From positions 1 through 10,014 of the forward strand of contig JAFWRL010000297.1 in assembly GCA_017520105.1 (NCBI GenBank): a stretch of 10,014 nt of DNA, given 5' to 3'. The notes below the pieces were generated by a model. It ran no database searches. It saw only the letters and a program-made list of their open reading frames with translations, and was not told the DNA's origin. Source of the stretch: Fibrobacter sp. GTDB taxonomy: Bacteria; Fibrobacterota; Fibrobacteria; Fibrobacterales; Fibrobacteraceae. Within the stretch, counting starts at the first letter, position 1, and each line of letters begins with the position of its first letter. This document shows, piece by piece, positions 1-7,800 of the stretch. The translations under genes were made by a program, and so were the position numbers.

Positions 1-1252
1 ACAGAACGAATTCGATGGTCGTTGCACTGCGGGCCGGAACGCTGAAACTGCACTTTGTACCATCGACTTTGACTTCGGTTCCTTCTTTGAGGTTGTTATT
101 GTCGTCGGTGACGTAGGGCTTGAAGCTTACAATTTTCGTGTTTCCGAAATCAAAGTCCGCCTTGAACTCCTCATTCTTAGAATTGAGAATGACGACTGCG
201 ATTTTCGTCTTGAGGGAGTCGCGGTAGGCGGTGACCTTTACATCTCTTTCGGGATTCTTGGTAGCGTCGATTCTCCAGGAGCCGGGTCGCGCGAAGCGGC
301 TGAAGTTCCCCATGACCCAGAGTCGCTTGGTAGGCTCCACATTGTCGGGGTTGCCTTGTCCTTGCGGCCAGAGGGCTCCGTTGCCGCAACTGGCTTCGCT
401 GCAGGAATAAATCCACCAGAAATGCCAGGCGTTCATGTTCGCAATAGTCAAGGCGTCATGGATTACGCCTGCAACGCGGAGAGCACTTCCCATGCCCACG
501 TCTTCCTTGTTACTTCCAAGATCATAGACTTCGGTTTCCCAGAATTCCTTGCCGGCTTCGTGGATTTCGGGGTAAGCAGCCGGATCTCCGCCGTATTCGT
601 GCGTCCCGAAAATGTCCGTATATTTCAGGGCGGCGGGATTGTTGAAGAAGGCTTTTTTGTAATTGGGGAATCCGTACCAGTTAATAGCTTCGGTGCCAAT
701 GATTTTGATGCCCGTGGTATCGAGGGTGGGGCCAAGGTAGTCGCCGACCCAACGTGCCAATTCATCGGGTTCGTAGTGGTTGTCGCCGGTGCCGTCCGGC
801 TCGTTTTGCGACGAAATTGCATATAGATTAACGCCAGCCTTCCGCATGTCTTGCGTAAACTTCAAGATGGTGTTGGCCCAGTCCTGAGCGTGATTGAAAT
901 CCAGGTGCTTCTTGTCACCGTCGTAATTTACAGTGTATCTGGATGTCCACGGGGCGGCCCAGACTTTGACGCCGTATTCACTCGCTTTTTTGGCGATACT
1001 CGTTTCAGATGTGGTGCCGTCCGGGGCGATACGGATGCGGTGCAGCGTAAGCCCGGCGCCGCTGGTGGAATCCCAAAGAAAAGCGGCATTCTTGTCGGTG
1101 ATGGACTCCGCCCATGCCGAGACAGCCCCAAAGCCGCTGATGCGCTGGTATTCTTTGTCCATGTCAACGTTTATCGTTGCAGCACTGGCAAGGGTGCTTA
1201 AAAATGCGATGGACCCCGCAAAAAGAGAAAAACTCTTAATTGAAACCGTCAT
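1..1252 (-). CDS. Secreted GH30 family glycoside hydrolase (xylanase-like), 3' end cut by window edge
   Basis: The frame from the ATG at 1252 stays open to the left edge and gives 417 residues. Residues 1-24 form a signal peptide: a Lys, a hydrophobic stretch, then Ala-Ser-Ala before ATINVD. A (beta/alpha)8 barrel follows, with the acid/base Glu151 in SSQNEPDG and the nucleophile Glu241 in WETEVY. A flanking beta domain runs from about 330 to the edge (RIDATKNP, VTAYRD, then PARSATTIEFVL). These features, and the 90-residue spacing of the two Glu, match GH30 subfamily 8 glucuronoxylanases such as Bacillus XynC. The last visible residues match the end of that catalytic module, so what is missing is probably only a linker, a binding module or a sorting domain. 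The family cleaves xylan outside the cell or at its surface. The loop that holds the glucuronate-binding Arg in subfamily 8 differs here (residues 282-297, with Cys284 and Cys289), so glucuronoxylan specificity should not be assumed. GGGAG at 1262-1258, 5 nt before the ATG, supports the start. GH30 membership is firm; the substrate is inferred. Confidence 0.88.
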   Translation of the reverse strand, partial: MTVSIKSFSLFAGSIAFLSTLASAATINVDMDKEYQRISGFGAVSAWAESITDKNAAFLWDSTSGAGLTLHRIRIAPDGTTSETSIAKKASEYGVKVWAAPWTSRYTVNYDGDKKHLDFNHAQDWANTILKFTQDMRKAGVNLYAISSQNEPDGTGDNHYEPDELARWVGDYLGPTLDTTGIKIIGTEAINWYGFPNYKKAFFNNPAALKYTDIFGTHEYGGDPAAYPEIHEAGKEFWETEVYDLGSNKEDVGMGSALRVAGVIHDALTIANMNAWHFWWIYSCSEASCGNGALWPQGQGNPDNVEPTKRLWVMGNFSRFARPGSWRIDATKNPERDVKVTAYRDSLKTKIAVVILNSKNEEFKADFDFGNTKIVSFKPYVTDDNNNLKEGTEVKVDGTKCSFSVPARSATTIEFVL

Positions 1253-1330
1253 AAAATCTCCCAATTGAACTTTACTTACTATAAAATATGTTGAAAAATT
1301 CGCTTAATATAAGGCTTTATTCGAATTCGT

Positions 1331-1359
1331 TTTGATAAATTGACAACAGAATGTTGTAT
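1331..1359 (+). promoter_or_regulatory. Possible promoter of the flavoprotein gene
   Basis: TTTGAT at 1331-1336 and TTGTAT at 1354-1359 are 17 bp apart and lie 41 bp before the ATG at 1400. A better -35 match, TTGACA at 1340-1345, has no good partner at 16-18 bp. The assignment is weak, and the promoter rules of this organism are not known from the window. I found no convincing -35/-10 pair for the divergent GH30 gene, only AT-rich TATATT (1311-1306) and TATAGT (1283-1278) on the minus strand. Confidence 0.3.
1343..1357. promoter_or_regulatory. Palindrome ACAACA-GAA-TGTTGT, candidate operator
   Basis: Two perfect 6-bp inverted arms are separated by 3 bp in the gap between the divergent GH30 and flavoprotein genes. 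The palindrome overlaps the possible promoter of the rightward gene. A second, wider inverted pair shares the TGTTG core: TGTTGAAA at 1289-1296 and TTTCAACA at 1361-1368. The size and position suit a dimeric repressor or activator, but no regulator is recognisable from the site. Confidence 0.35.
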
Positions 1360-1399
1360 CTTTCAACAGGTATAAAAATCAAGCTCACCGGAGTTTATC

Positions 1400-1981
1400 A
1401 TGAAAGTCGTTTTGTTTAACGGCAGCCGTCGCGAAAAGGGCTGCACCTACACCGCCATGAACATTGTCGCGAGCGAACTCAACGCCGCTGGCATCGAAAC
1501 CGAAATCTTCTTTGTCGGGGGCCGCGTGCTCAAGGGCGAAACGGAAGCCGTCGTCCACGAAGCCAAGGAAATCTTGAAGTCCGCCGACGCGGTTGTCTAC
1601 GGTTCGCCGGTCTACTACGCATCCCCCAGCGGCGAAATGCTGATGTTCCTCGACAGGCTCTACGGCATAGCCGAAGCGGAACTACTTTTCAAGCCCGCCG
1701 CCACGGTCGCATCGGCACGCCGCGCAGGCACCAGCGCCACTCTCGACGCACTGAACAAGTACCCCGCATTCGCACAGCAACCCCTCGTGACCTCGCGCTA
1801 CTGGAACATGGTCCATGGATCCAGTCCAGAAGACGTGCTCAAGGATGAAGAAGGCGTGCAGATCATGCGCGAACTCGGTCGCAACATGGCTTGGCTCCTC
1901 AAGAGCATTGAGGCGGGCAAGCAGGCGGGCGTTCCGCAACCTGTCGCCGAAAAGAAGGTGTTCACGAATTTCATCCGTTAG
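1400..1981 (+). CDS. Flavodoxin-fold NAD(P)H-dependent oxidoreductase (FMN reductase family)
   Basis: This 193-residue cytoplasmic protein starts MKVVLFNGSRREKG, the first strand and phosphate-binding loop of the flavodoxin-like fold. SADAVVYGSPVYYASPSGEM at about 62-81 is the second flavin-contacting loop and is characteristic of NADPH-dependent FMN reductases and iron-sulfur flavoproteins. It probably binds FMN and reduces a flavin, quinone or other small acceptor using NAD(P)H; the real substrate cannot be read. Many relatives carry a compact Cys cluster (GCxxCxxC type) between the second strand and the next helix. Here that stretch reads VGGRVLKGETEAVV with no Cys, and the only Cys is Cys15. 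GGAG at 1390-1393, 6 nt before the ATG, supports the start. It is transcribed away from the GH30 gene and towards purF, so it appears to be a single-gene unit. The family is sure; the role is not. Confidence 0.85.
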   Translation: MKVVLFNGSRREKGCTYTAMNIVASELNAAGIETEIFFVGGRVLKGETEAVVHEAKEILKSADAVVYGSPVYYASPSGEMLMFLDRLYGIAEAELLFKPAATVASARRAGTSATLDALNKYPAFAQQPLVTSRYWNMVHGSSPEDVLKDEEGVQIMRELGRNMAWLLKSIEAGKQAGVPQPVAEKKVFTNFIR

Positions 1982-2040
1982 ATTTTAACGGGCCGAAAAC
2001 GTCGGGAACATTTACGTAGTTTCTCTTCTGGTGGAAAACT
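1982..2040. other. Short convergent gap between the flavoprotein gene and purF
   Basis: The 3' ends of the two genes face each other across 59 bp. The only stem I see is a 4-bp CCGA/TCGG around AAACG, too weak to call a terminator on either strand. Confidence 0.4.
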
Positions 2041-3426
2041 TTATCCACAACGAGTCTTATTGGTATTGCTTCCGACGTAATCGGGGTAATTGTTGTCGAA
2101 ACATGCCGCGCAGTAATTCTCGCCGCAACCGGTACATTCCTTCATGCCCTCGACGCTCAAGTATCCCAGGCTCTCGACGCCGAGCATTTTAGCGATTTCA
2201 TCGGGGGTCATGGAACTAGCGGCAAGTTCGCCCTGGCTTGGGAAATCCATGCCAAAAAAGCAGGGGTGCGCCACCGGTGGCGATGCAATTCGGATATGAA
2301 CTTCCAGCGCTCCAGCGTCGCGAAGCATCCGTGACAAGATTTTCAGCGTCGTTCCGCGGACAATCGAATCTTCGACAACGCAAACGCGCTTGTTCTTGAG
2401 CACGCCTTCAATTGGATTGAACTTGAGTTTCACCTTCTGCTCCCGCACGTTTTGCGTCGGGTCGATAAACGTACGGCCTACGTAGTGGTTGCGCAACAGT
2501 CCTATTTCAAAACGAATGCCGCTCGCCTGGGCATAGCCTAGCGCCGCGGTTGTCGCACTGTCGGGAACGGAAATGACGATATCCGCATCGACGGGGCATT
2601 CCTTTGCAAGTTGCTTGCCCATTTTGCGGCGAACCTTGTCGCAGCTCTGTTCGAAAATTTTGGAATCCGGGCGGCTGAAATAGATGTACTCGAATATACA
2701 ATGGGCCAGACGGTCTTTCTGAGTAAAGCGTTCCGAATGGAGTCCGTTATTTGTAATCGTGAGGAATTCGCCAGGCTGGATATCACGTACGTAATGCGCG
2801 CCAAGCAAATCGAAAGCGCATGTTTCGCTGGCCACGCACCAGGATTTTCCCATACGGGCAATCGACAGCGGACGAAATCCATAGCCATCTCGTGCAACAT
2901 ACATCGAATCCTTGCTAATGAACACGAGGCAGAAACTTCCTGTAAATTTCGTGATGGCTTTCTTGATGGCATCACCCAGGTTATCGGCTTCGGTGCGGGC
3001 GATTTCGTGTAAAAGAATTTCGGAATCCGAGGTGGTCTGGAAAATATGGCCGTCGGCTTCCATTTCGGCGCGAAGTTCACTTGCGTTGGTGATGTTTCCG
3101 TTATGGGCGACTGCGATTTGGCCCCACTTGCAACTCACGAGAATCGGCTGAGCATTGGCCAGGGTGCTCGCTCCCGTGGTGCTGTAGCGTACATGCCCGA
3201 TACCTGCAAAGCCCTGCAATTCATCGACATTATGTTCCCTTAAAAGTGTGGAAACTAATCCCATCGATTTACGAACGCGGATCTTATCGCCATCTGTAAC
3301 TGCAAAGCCTGCACTTTCTTGCCCTCGATGCTGCAAGGCGTATAAGCCCATCGCAATATTACGTACAACATTGTCGCCATTGAATATGCCAATTACGCCA
3401 CATTCTTCATGCAACTCTTCGAGCAT
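2041..3426 (-). CDS. purF: Amidophosphoribosyltransferase (glutamine PRPP amidotransferase)
   Basis: This 461-residue cytoplasmic enzyme transfers the amide nitrogen of glutamine to PRPP, giving phosphoribosylamine, the first committed step of purine synthesis. The N-terminal part is a class II (Ntn) glutaminase. MLEELHEE is a short propeptide, and Cys9 in ECGVIGIF would become the N-terminal nucleophile after processing. GHVRYSTTG, AHNGNITN and TTSDSEIL are the other glutaminase signatures. The C-terminal half is a phosphoribosyltransferase with the PRPP loop VVEDSIVRGTT (Glu352, Asp353). It belongs to the Bacillus-type, iron-sulfur-containing class: Cys243 (before IFEYIYFSRPDS), Cys389 (HPCFFGMD) and the Cys439/Cys442 pair (CAACFDNNYP) correspond to the four [4Fe-4S] ligands. 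Cys431 and Cys434 just upstream are extra. The start is backed by TGAGG ending 4 nt before the ATG. It lies 36 bp after gltD on the same strand with no terminator between, so it probably belongs to the gltBD operon. Confidence 0.96.
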   Translation of the reverse strand: MLEELHEECGVIGIFNGDNVVRNIAMGLYALQHRGQESAGFAVTDGDKIRVRKSMGLVSTLLREHNVDELQGFAGIGHVRYSTTGASTLANAQPILVSCKWGQIAVAHNGNITNASELRAEMEADGHIFQTTSDSEILLHEIARTEADNLGDAIKKAITKFTGSFCLVFISKDSMYVARDGYGFRPLSIARMGKSWCVASETCAFDLLGAHYVRDIQPGEFLTITNNGLHSERFTQKDRLAHCIFEYIYFSRPDSKIFEQSCDKVRRKMGKQLAKECPVDADIVISVPDSATTAALGYAQASGIRFEIGLLRNHYVGRTFIDPTQNVREQKVKLKFNPIEGVLKNKRVCVVEDSIVRGTTLKILSRMLRDAGALEVHIRIASPPVAHPCFFGMDFPSQGELAASSMTPDEIAKMLGVESLGYLSVEGMKECTGCGENYCAACFDNNYPDYVGSNTNKTRCG

Positions 3427-3462
3427 AGAACCTCATTTTTTTATTACCCATACTTTAAACAC

Positions 3463-4827
3463 TTATTTGATTGACGCCACTTTCGCTTTCGCATCGGCCA
3501 TGGCACGTACTACAAGAGATGCGCCATTCGCACAGTCGCCAACAGCGTAAATGTGGCGGGAGGGTTCCTGGATAATTGCCGTACGCGGCGTCAGTTTGAG
3601 TCCGAGATCGTTCACAAGGCCTTCGGCTGGGACTCCTGTAAAGCCCATCGCGAGCACGACCAAATCGGCCTTGATGATTTCGGTTGTATCCGGGACTTCG
3701 ACCGGTTTCAGCAGGCGCCCGAGCGGGGACATTTCCCAATCGACTCGGACAGCTTCGACGCCGGCGACGCGCCCATTTTCTACGATAAAACGTTTCGACG
3801 ACACGTTCCAGCGGCGCTCGCCACCTTCGTGGTGCGCGTAGCTCGTGCGCAGCACGTATGGCCAGTCGGGCCACGGCGTCGAGGGAGAACGCGTCTCGGG
3901 CGGCTTCGGCATGAATTCCACCTGCAGAACACTTTTGCAACCTTCGCGAATTGCCTTGCCGACGCAGTCGTTACCGGTATCGCCACCGCCGATAATCAGC
4001 ACATCGCGACCTTTCGCATTGAATTTTTCAGGATTCGTTTCGCCGGGCTTGCTTGCACCATGCAAGAAATCGAGGGCAAGGAAAATTCCTTCGGCATCAC
4101 GGCCCGGAATATTCAAGTCGCGGGCATTCGGAGTTCCAATTGCAAGGAATATGTAGTCGAAATTACGATGGATGTATTCCGCCGAAATATCCTTCCCTAT
4201 TTCGGTATTGCACACAAACTTGATACCAGCGGCCTCAAGGAGCGCAACACGGCGGTCGATGACGGACTTGTCGAGTTTCCAGTTCGGGATTCCGTAGCGC
4301 AGGAGCCCGCCGACCTTGTCACGTTTCTCATAGACGGTGACTGCGAAACCTTTGCGGCGGAGGGCCTCGGCAGCGAAAAGTCCTGACGGGCCAGAACCGA
4401 TGACTGCGGCAGTCTTTCCGTTCGATTCTGCAGCAGGCAAACTCACCCAGCCTTCTTCGAATGCGGTTTCAATCATGAATTTTTCGACTTGGCGCACCAT
4501 GACGGCATCGTCGTTCAGGTTTCGCGTACAGCACGATTCGCAAAGCGCCGGACAGACGCGCCCCGTAAACTCGGGGAAGAACGCCGTTTTGCTAATGATG
4601 TCGTAACCCTTGCGAATATCACCTGCAGCAACAGCTGCGTTGAATTCAGGAACAAGGTTTCCCAGCGGACAACCCGCTCCGTGGCAGAACGGAATTCCGC
4701 AATCGGAGCAGCGCGATGCCTGAGCCATGATTTCAGTCGGGAAAAACTTGCGTTCGACTTCGTTAACGTCCTTTACGCGCTCCCCGACCGGGCGGTAGAT
4801 GTCGTTTATGCGATTTATTTGTTCCAT
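3463..4827 (-). CDS. gltD: Glutamate synthase small (beta) subunit, NADPH-dependent
   Basis: This 454-residue subunit takes electrons from NADPH through FAD and iron-sulfur clusters to GltB in the cytoplasm. The N-terminal cluster domain has Cys40, 43, 48 and 53 (CSDCGIPFC, then GC), followed by Cys92, 96 and 100 in the GRVCPALCESCC stretch; Cys99 is an additional Cys next to the expected ligand. FAD is bound by GSGPSG (144-149) and by VGDC near 429-432. NADPH is bound by IIGGGDTGND (GGGDTG at 280-285). I chose the ATG at 4827, not the upstream in-frame ATG at 4869. MEQINRINDIYRP matches the usual GltD beginning, and GAGG at 4836-4833 sits 5 nt before it, whereas the longer form would add 14 residues lying inside gltB. 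It starts 7 bp after gltB ends, and the gltB stop TGA lies within the ribosome site, so translation is probably coupled and yields matched subunit amounts. Confidence 0.96.
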   Translation of the reverse strand: MEQINRINDIYRPVGERVKDVNEVERKFFPTEIMAQASRCSDCGIPFCHGAGCPLGNLVPEFNAAVAAGDIRKGYDIISKTAFFPEFTGRVCPALCESCCTRNLNDDAVMVRQVEKFMIETAFEEGWVSLPAAESNGKTAAVIGSGPSGLFAAEALRRKGFAVTVYEKRDKVGGLLRYGIPNWKLDKSVIDRRVALLEAAGIKFVCNTEIGKDISAEYIHRNFDYIFLAIGTPNARDLNIPGRDAEGIFLALDFLHGASKPGETNPEKFNAKGRDVLIIGGGDTGNDCVGKAIREGCKSVLQVEFMPKPPETRSPSTPWPDWPYVLRTSYAHHEGGERRWNVSSKRFIVENGRVAGVEAVRVDWEMSPLGRLLKPVEVPDTTEIIKADLVVLAMGFTGVPAEGLVNDLGLKLTPRTAIIQEPSRHIYAVGDCANGASLVVRAMADAKAKVASIK

Positions 4828-4837
4828 ATAGACCTCA
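4828..4837 (-). promoter_or_regulatory. gltD ribosome binding site overlapping the gltB stop codon
   Basis: Read on the minus strand, TGAGGTCTAT directly precedes the gltD ATG. TGA (4837-4835) ends gltB, and GAGG (4836-4833) is the Shine-Dalgarno core. This fixes the gltD start and points to translational coupling. purF has a similar TGAGGTTCT leader. Confidence 0.75.
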
Positions 4838-7800
4838 TCCCTTCTTTGCCAAAGCGTTCCTGTAATCAATCGGGAATATCTTCACGAATTTCAGACGTTC
4901 GCTAATCCAGTCATCCAGAATGCGCTTGCCCTTTTCACTTCCGGTAGCCTTGACATGTTCACGAATAATCCCGAGCAATTCCTTTTCGCTTTCGGAATCC
5001 GGGAGCACGCTTTCGAGATCCACCGAATCCACGTTACAACTCAAATCAAAATGTCCGGTTTCGTCATAGACGTATGCAAAACCGCCCGTCATACCAGCAG
5101 CGAAGTTCACGCCCACACGACCGAGCACGACCACGCGACCACCCGTCATGTATTCGCAACCATGGTCGCCCACGCCTTCCGAGACAAGGAGCATACCGGA
5201 GTTACGGATGCCGAAGCGTTCGCCGGCGAGACCGTTGATGAAAATCTTTCCGGACGTGCCACCGTAACCGATGACGTTACCCGCAATCACGTTGTCTTCG
5301 GCCTTGAAAGTCGCATTGTGCGGCGGACGCACCACAATTTTTCCACCAGAAAGGCCCTTGCCCATGAAGTCGTTCGCTTCGCCTTCCAAATCGAGCGTAA
5401 TACCCGGAGCAAGGAAGGCGCCCAAGCTCTGGCCTGCAACACCTTGCAAGTGAATCTTGATGGTATCTTCGGGCAGGCCCTTCACGCCAAAGCGTTCATC
5501 GACTTCACCGGAAAGTTCCGTACCCACGGTGCGGTCGACGTTGTGGATCATCGCGCTGAGTTCCACGGCAGAGCCCTTCATGAGCGAATCCTGCACGAAC
5601 GGGAGGAGTTCCCTGCGGTCGAAGTTTTCAAGCGCTTCCTTGACATAGCCCTTATCGAACTTCTTGACGTGTTCGCGGCCGTCATGCGCATCCACCGGAG
5701 AAAGAATCTTGCTGAAGTCGAGGCGCTTTGCCTTGTAGAATTGCACGGCGCGGTCCATATCAAGCAAATCGCTACGGCCGCAGGCTTCGTCGAGGCTCTT
5801 GAGACCGAGCTGAGCGAGAATTTCACGGACTTCGTCGGCAATGTAATAGAGGAAGTTTTCCACGTATTCGGGCTTGCCCTTGAAATGCTTGCGGAGTTCA
5901 CCATCCTGCGTCGCAATGCCCATCGGGCACTGGTTCGTATGGCACTTGCGGTCCATAATGCAGCCGAGGCTGACGAGCAAGTTCGTCGCAAAGCCGAATT
6001 CTTCGGCACCGAGGAGAGCCGCAATCACCACGTCACGGCCCGTCTTGAGCTGGCCATCGACCTGGAGCTTGATGCGACCGCGCAAGTCGTTAAGCACGAG
6101 CGTCTGTTCCGCTTCGGCAATGCCCAGTTCCCACGGAAGGCCCGCATGCTTGATGGAGGTCAAGGGAGATGCGCCCGTACCGCCATCATGGCCCGAAATC
6201 AGCACCACGTCGGCATGAGCCTTCGCGACACCGGCTGCAACCGTCCCCACGCCCACTTCGGACACGAGCTTCACGGAAACACGGGCCTTCGGGTTCGCAT
6301 TGCGCAAGTCATAGATCAACTGCGCCAAATCTTCGATGGAGTAAATATCATGGTGCGGCGGCGGAGAAATCAGCGAGACGTACGGAGTCGAATGGCGGAT
6401 ACGGGCCACGAACTCGTTCACCTTGTGGGCCGGCAGCTGGCCTCCTTCACCGGGCTTCGCGCCCTGTGCCATCTTGATTTGCAAATCCTTGGCATGATGC
6501 AAGTAGTCAATCGTCACGCCAAAACGGCCCGAGGCCACCTGCCTAATCGCAGAACTGCGGATATCGCCATTTGCCGCCGGAGTATCGCGGTCAGGGTCTT
6601 CACCACCTTCACCGCAGTTGCTCATGGCGCCGTTACGGTTCATGGCAATGGCAATCGCCTCGTGCGCTTCCGGGCTCAAGGAGCCAAGGCTCATGGCGCC
6701 TGCCACAAAGTGATGCAGAATGGATTCGCGGCTTTCGACTTCGGAAATATCGATCGGCGTCGTTTCCTTGAACTTGAAGAGCCCGCGCAGCGTGCACAAA
6801 CGTTCCGACTGGTCATCGATAAGCTTGGTATATTCCTTGAACTTGTTGTAATCGCTCCCCTGCACCGCCTGGCGGAATGCAGCCAAGGACTGCGGAGTCC
6901 ACATGTGCTTTTCGCCTTCCTTGCGGAACTTGTATTGGCCACCTTCCTTGAGAATCGGGCTTGCATCGCGCAGCGACACCGCATTGCGTTGATCCACTTC
7001 CTTCGCGATTTCTTCGAGACCGATACCTTCCACACGGCTTGCCGTCCCAGGCAAGAACTTTTCGATGAGTTCGTGGTTCAAGCCCACAGCCTCGAAAATC
7101 TGTGCACTGCGGTAGCTGCGAAGCGTCGAGATACCCATCTTCGACATGATTTTCAAGAGGCCCTTATCGACCGCTTTCACGTAATTTGCAGCAGCAGTCA
7201 CCGGATCGACGCCAAGTTCGCCCGAATGGCACATCGCCGTAAGGCTCTGGAATGCAAGATACGGGTTGATGACCGTGGCACCGTAACCGAGCAACAGTGC
7301 AAAATGCATCACTTCACGGACTTCGCCGGACTGCACAATCAATCCGATTTCAGGGCGTACGCCCGCCTCGACAAGAGCGCGGTTCACCGCAGCCGTTGCA
7401 AGGAGGGACGGCATCGGCACATAGCCCCAATCGACATTCTTGTCCGTCAACACGATGATGTTGAAACCGTCCTGCACGGCACGCACCGCGTCACCAGCCA
7501 GCTTCTGCAAAGCTTCTTCGAGCACGGAACCGTCGCCGCCCATCGGGAACTGCATCTTCAAGTCTTTCGCCTTGAAGCTCTTGTCACCGATATTTTCGAA
7601 ATGGCGGATTTCGTCTTCGGTCACAATCGGGCGCGGAATCTTGATGAGGTGTGCCTGTTCCGGAGTTTCTTCGAGAATGTTGCCGTGGTTGCCGATGTAG
7701 GTCGTAAGGCTCATCACGAGTTCTTCGCGAATCGGGTCAATCGGCGGGTTCGTCACCTGGGCGAACAGTTGCTTGAAGTAGTTGAACAGCGGTTGCGGCT

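Noticed and set aside
356..1201. Plus-strand open frames at 356-826 and 851-1201
   Set aside because: They are in codon register opposite the GH30 gene, which reads through without a break and carries both catalytic Glu residues and a signal peptide.
1982..2040. Terminator between the flavoprotein gene and purF
   Set aside because: The best stem is 4 bp (CCGA/TCGG) with no adjoining T run on either strand.
3427..3462. Separate promoter or terminator for purF in the gltD-purF gap
   Set aside because: Thirty-six AT-rich bases hold a run of T on the plus strand but no stem and no clear promoter pair; simple operon spacing explains it.
3553..4386. Antisense open frame of 277 codons within gltD
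   Set aside because: It has the same codon-register cause as in gltB; the sense strand encodes an intact GltD with all cofactor motifs.
4828..4869. Longer gltD starting at the ATG at 4869
   Set aside because: The added 14 residues overlap the end of gltB and do not look like a GltD N-terminus. The ATG at 4827 has a good ribosome site and the conserved start of the family.
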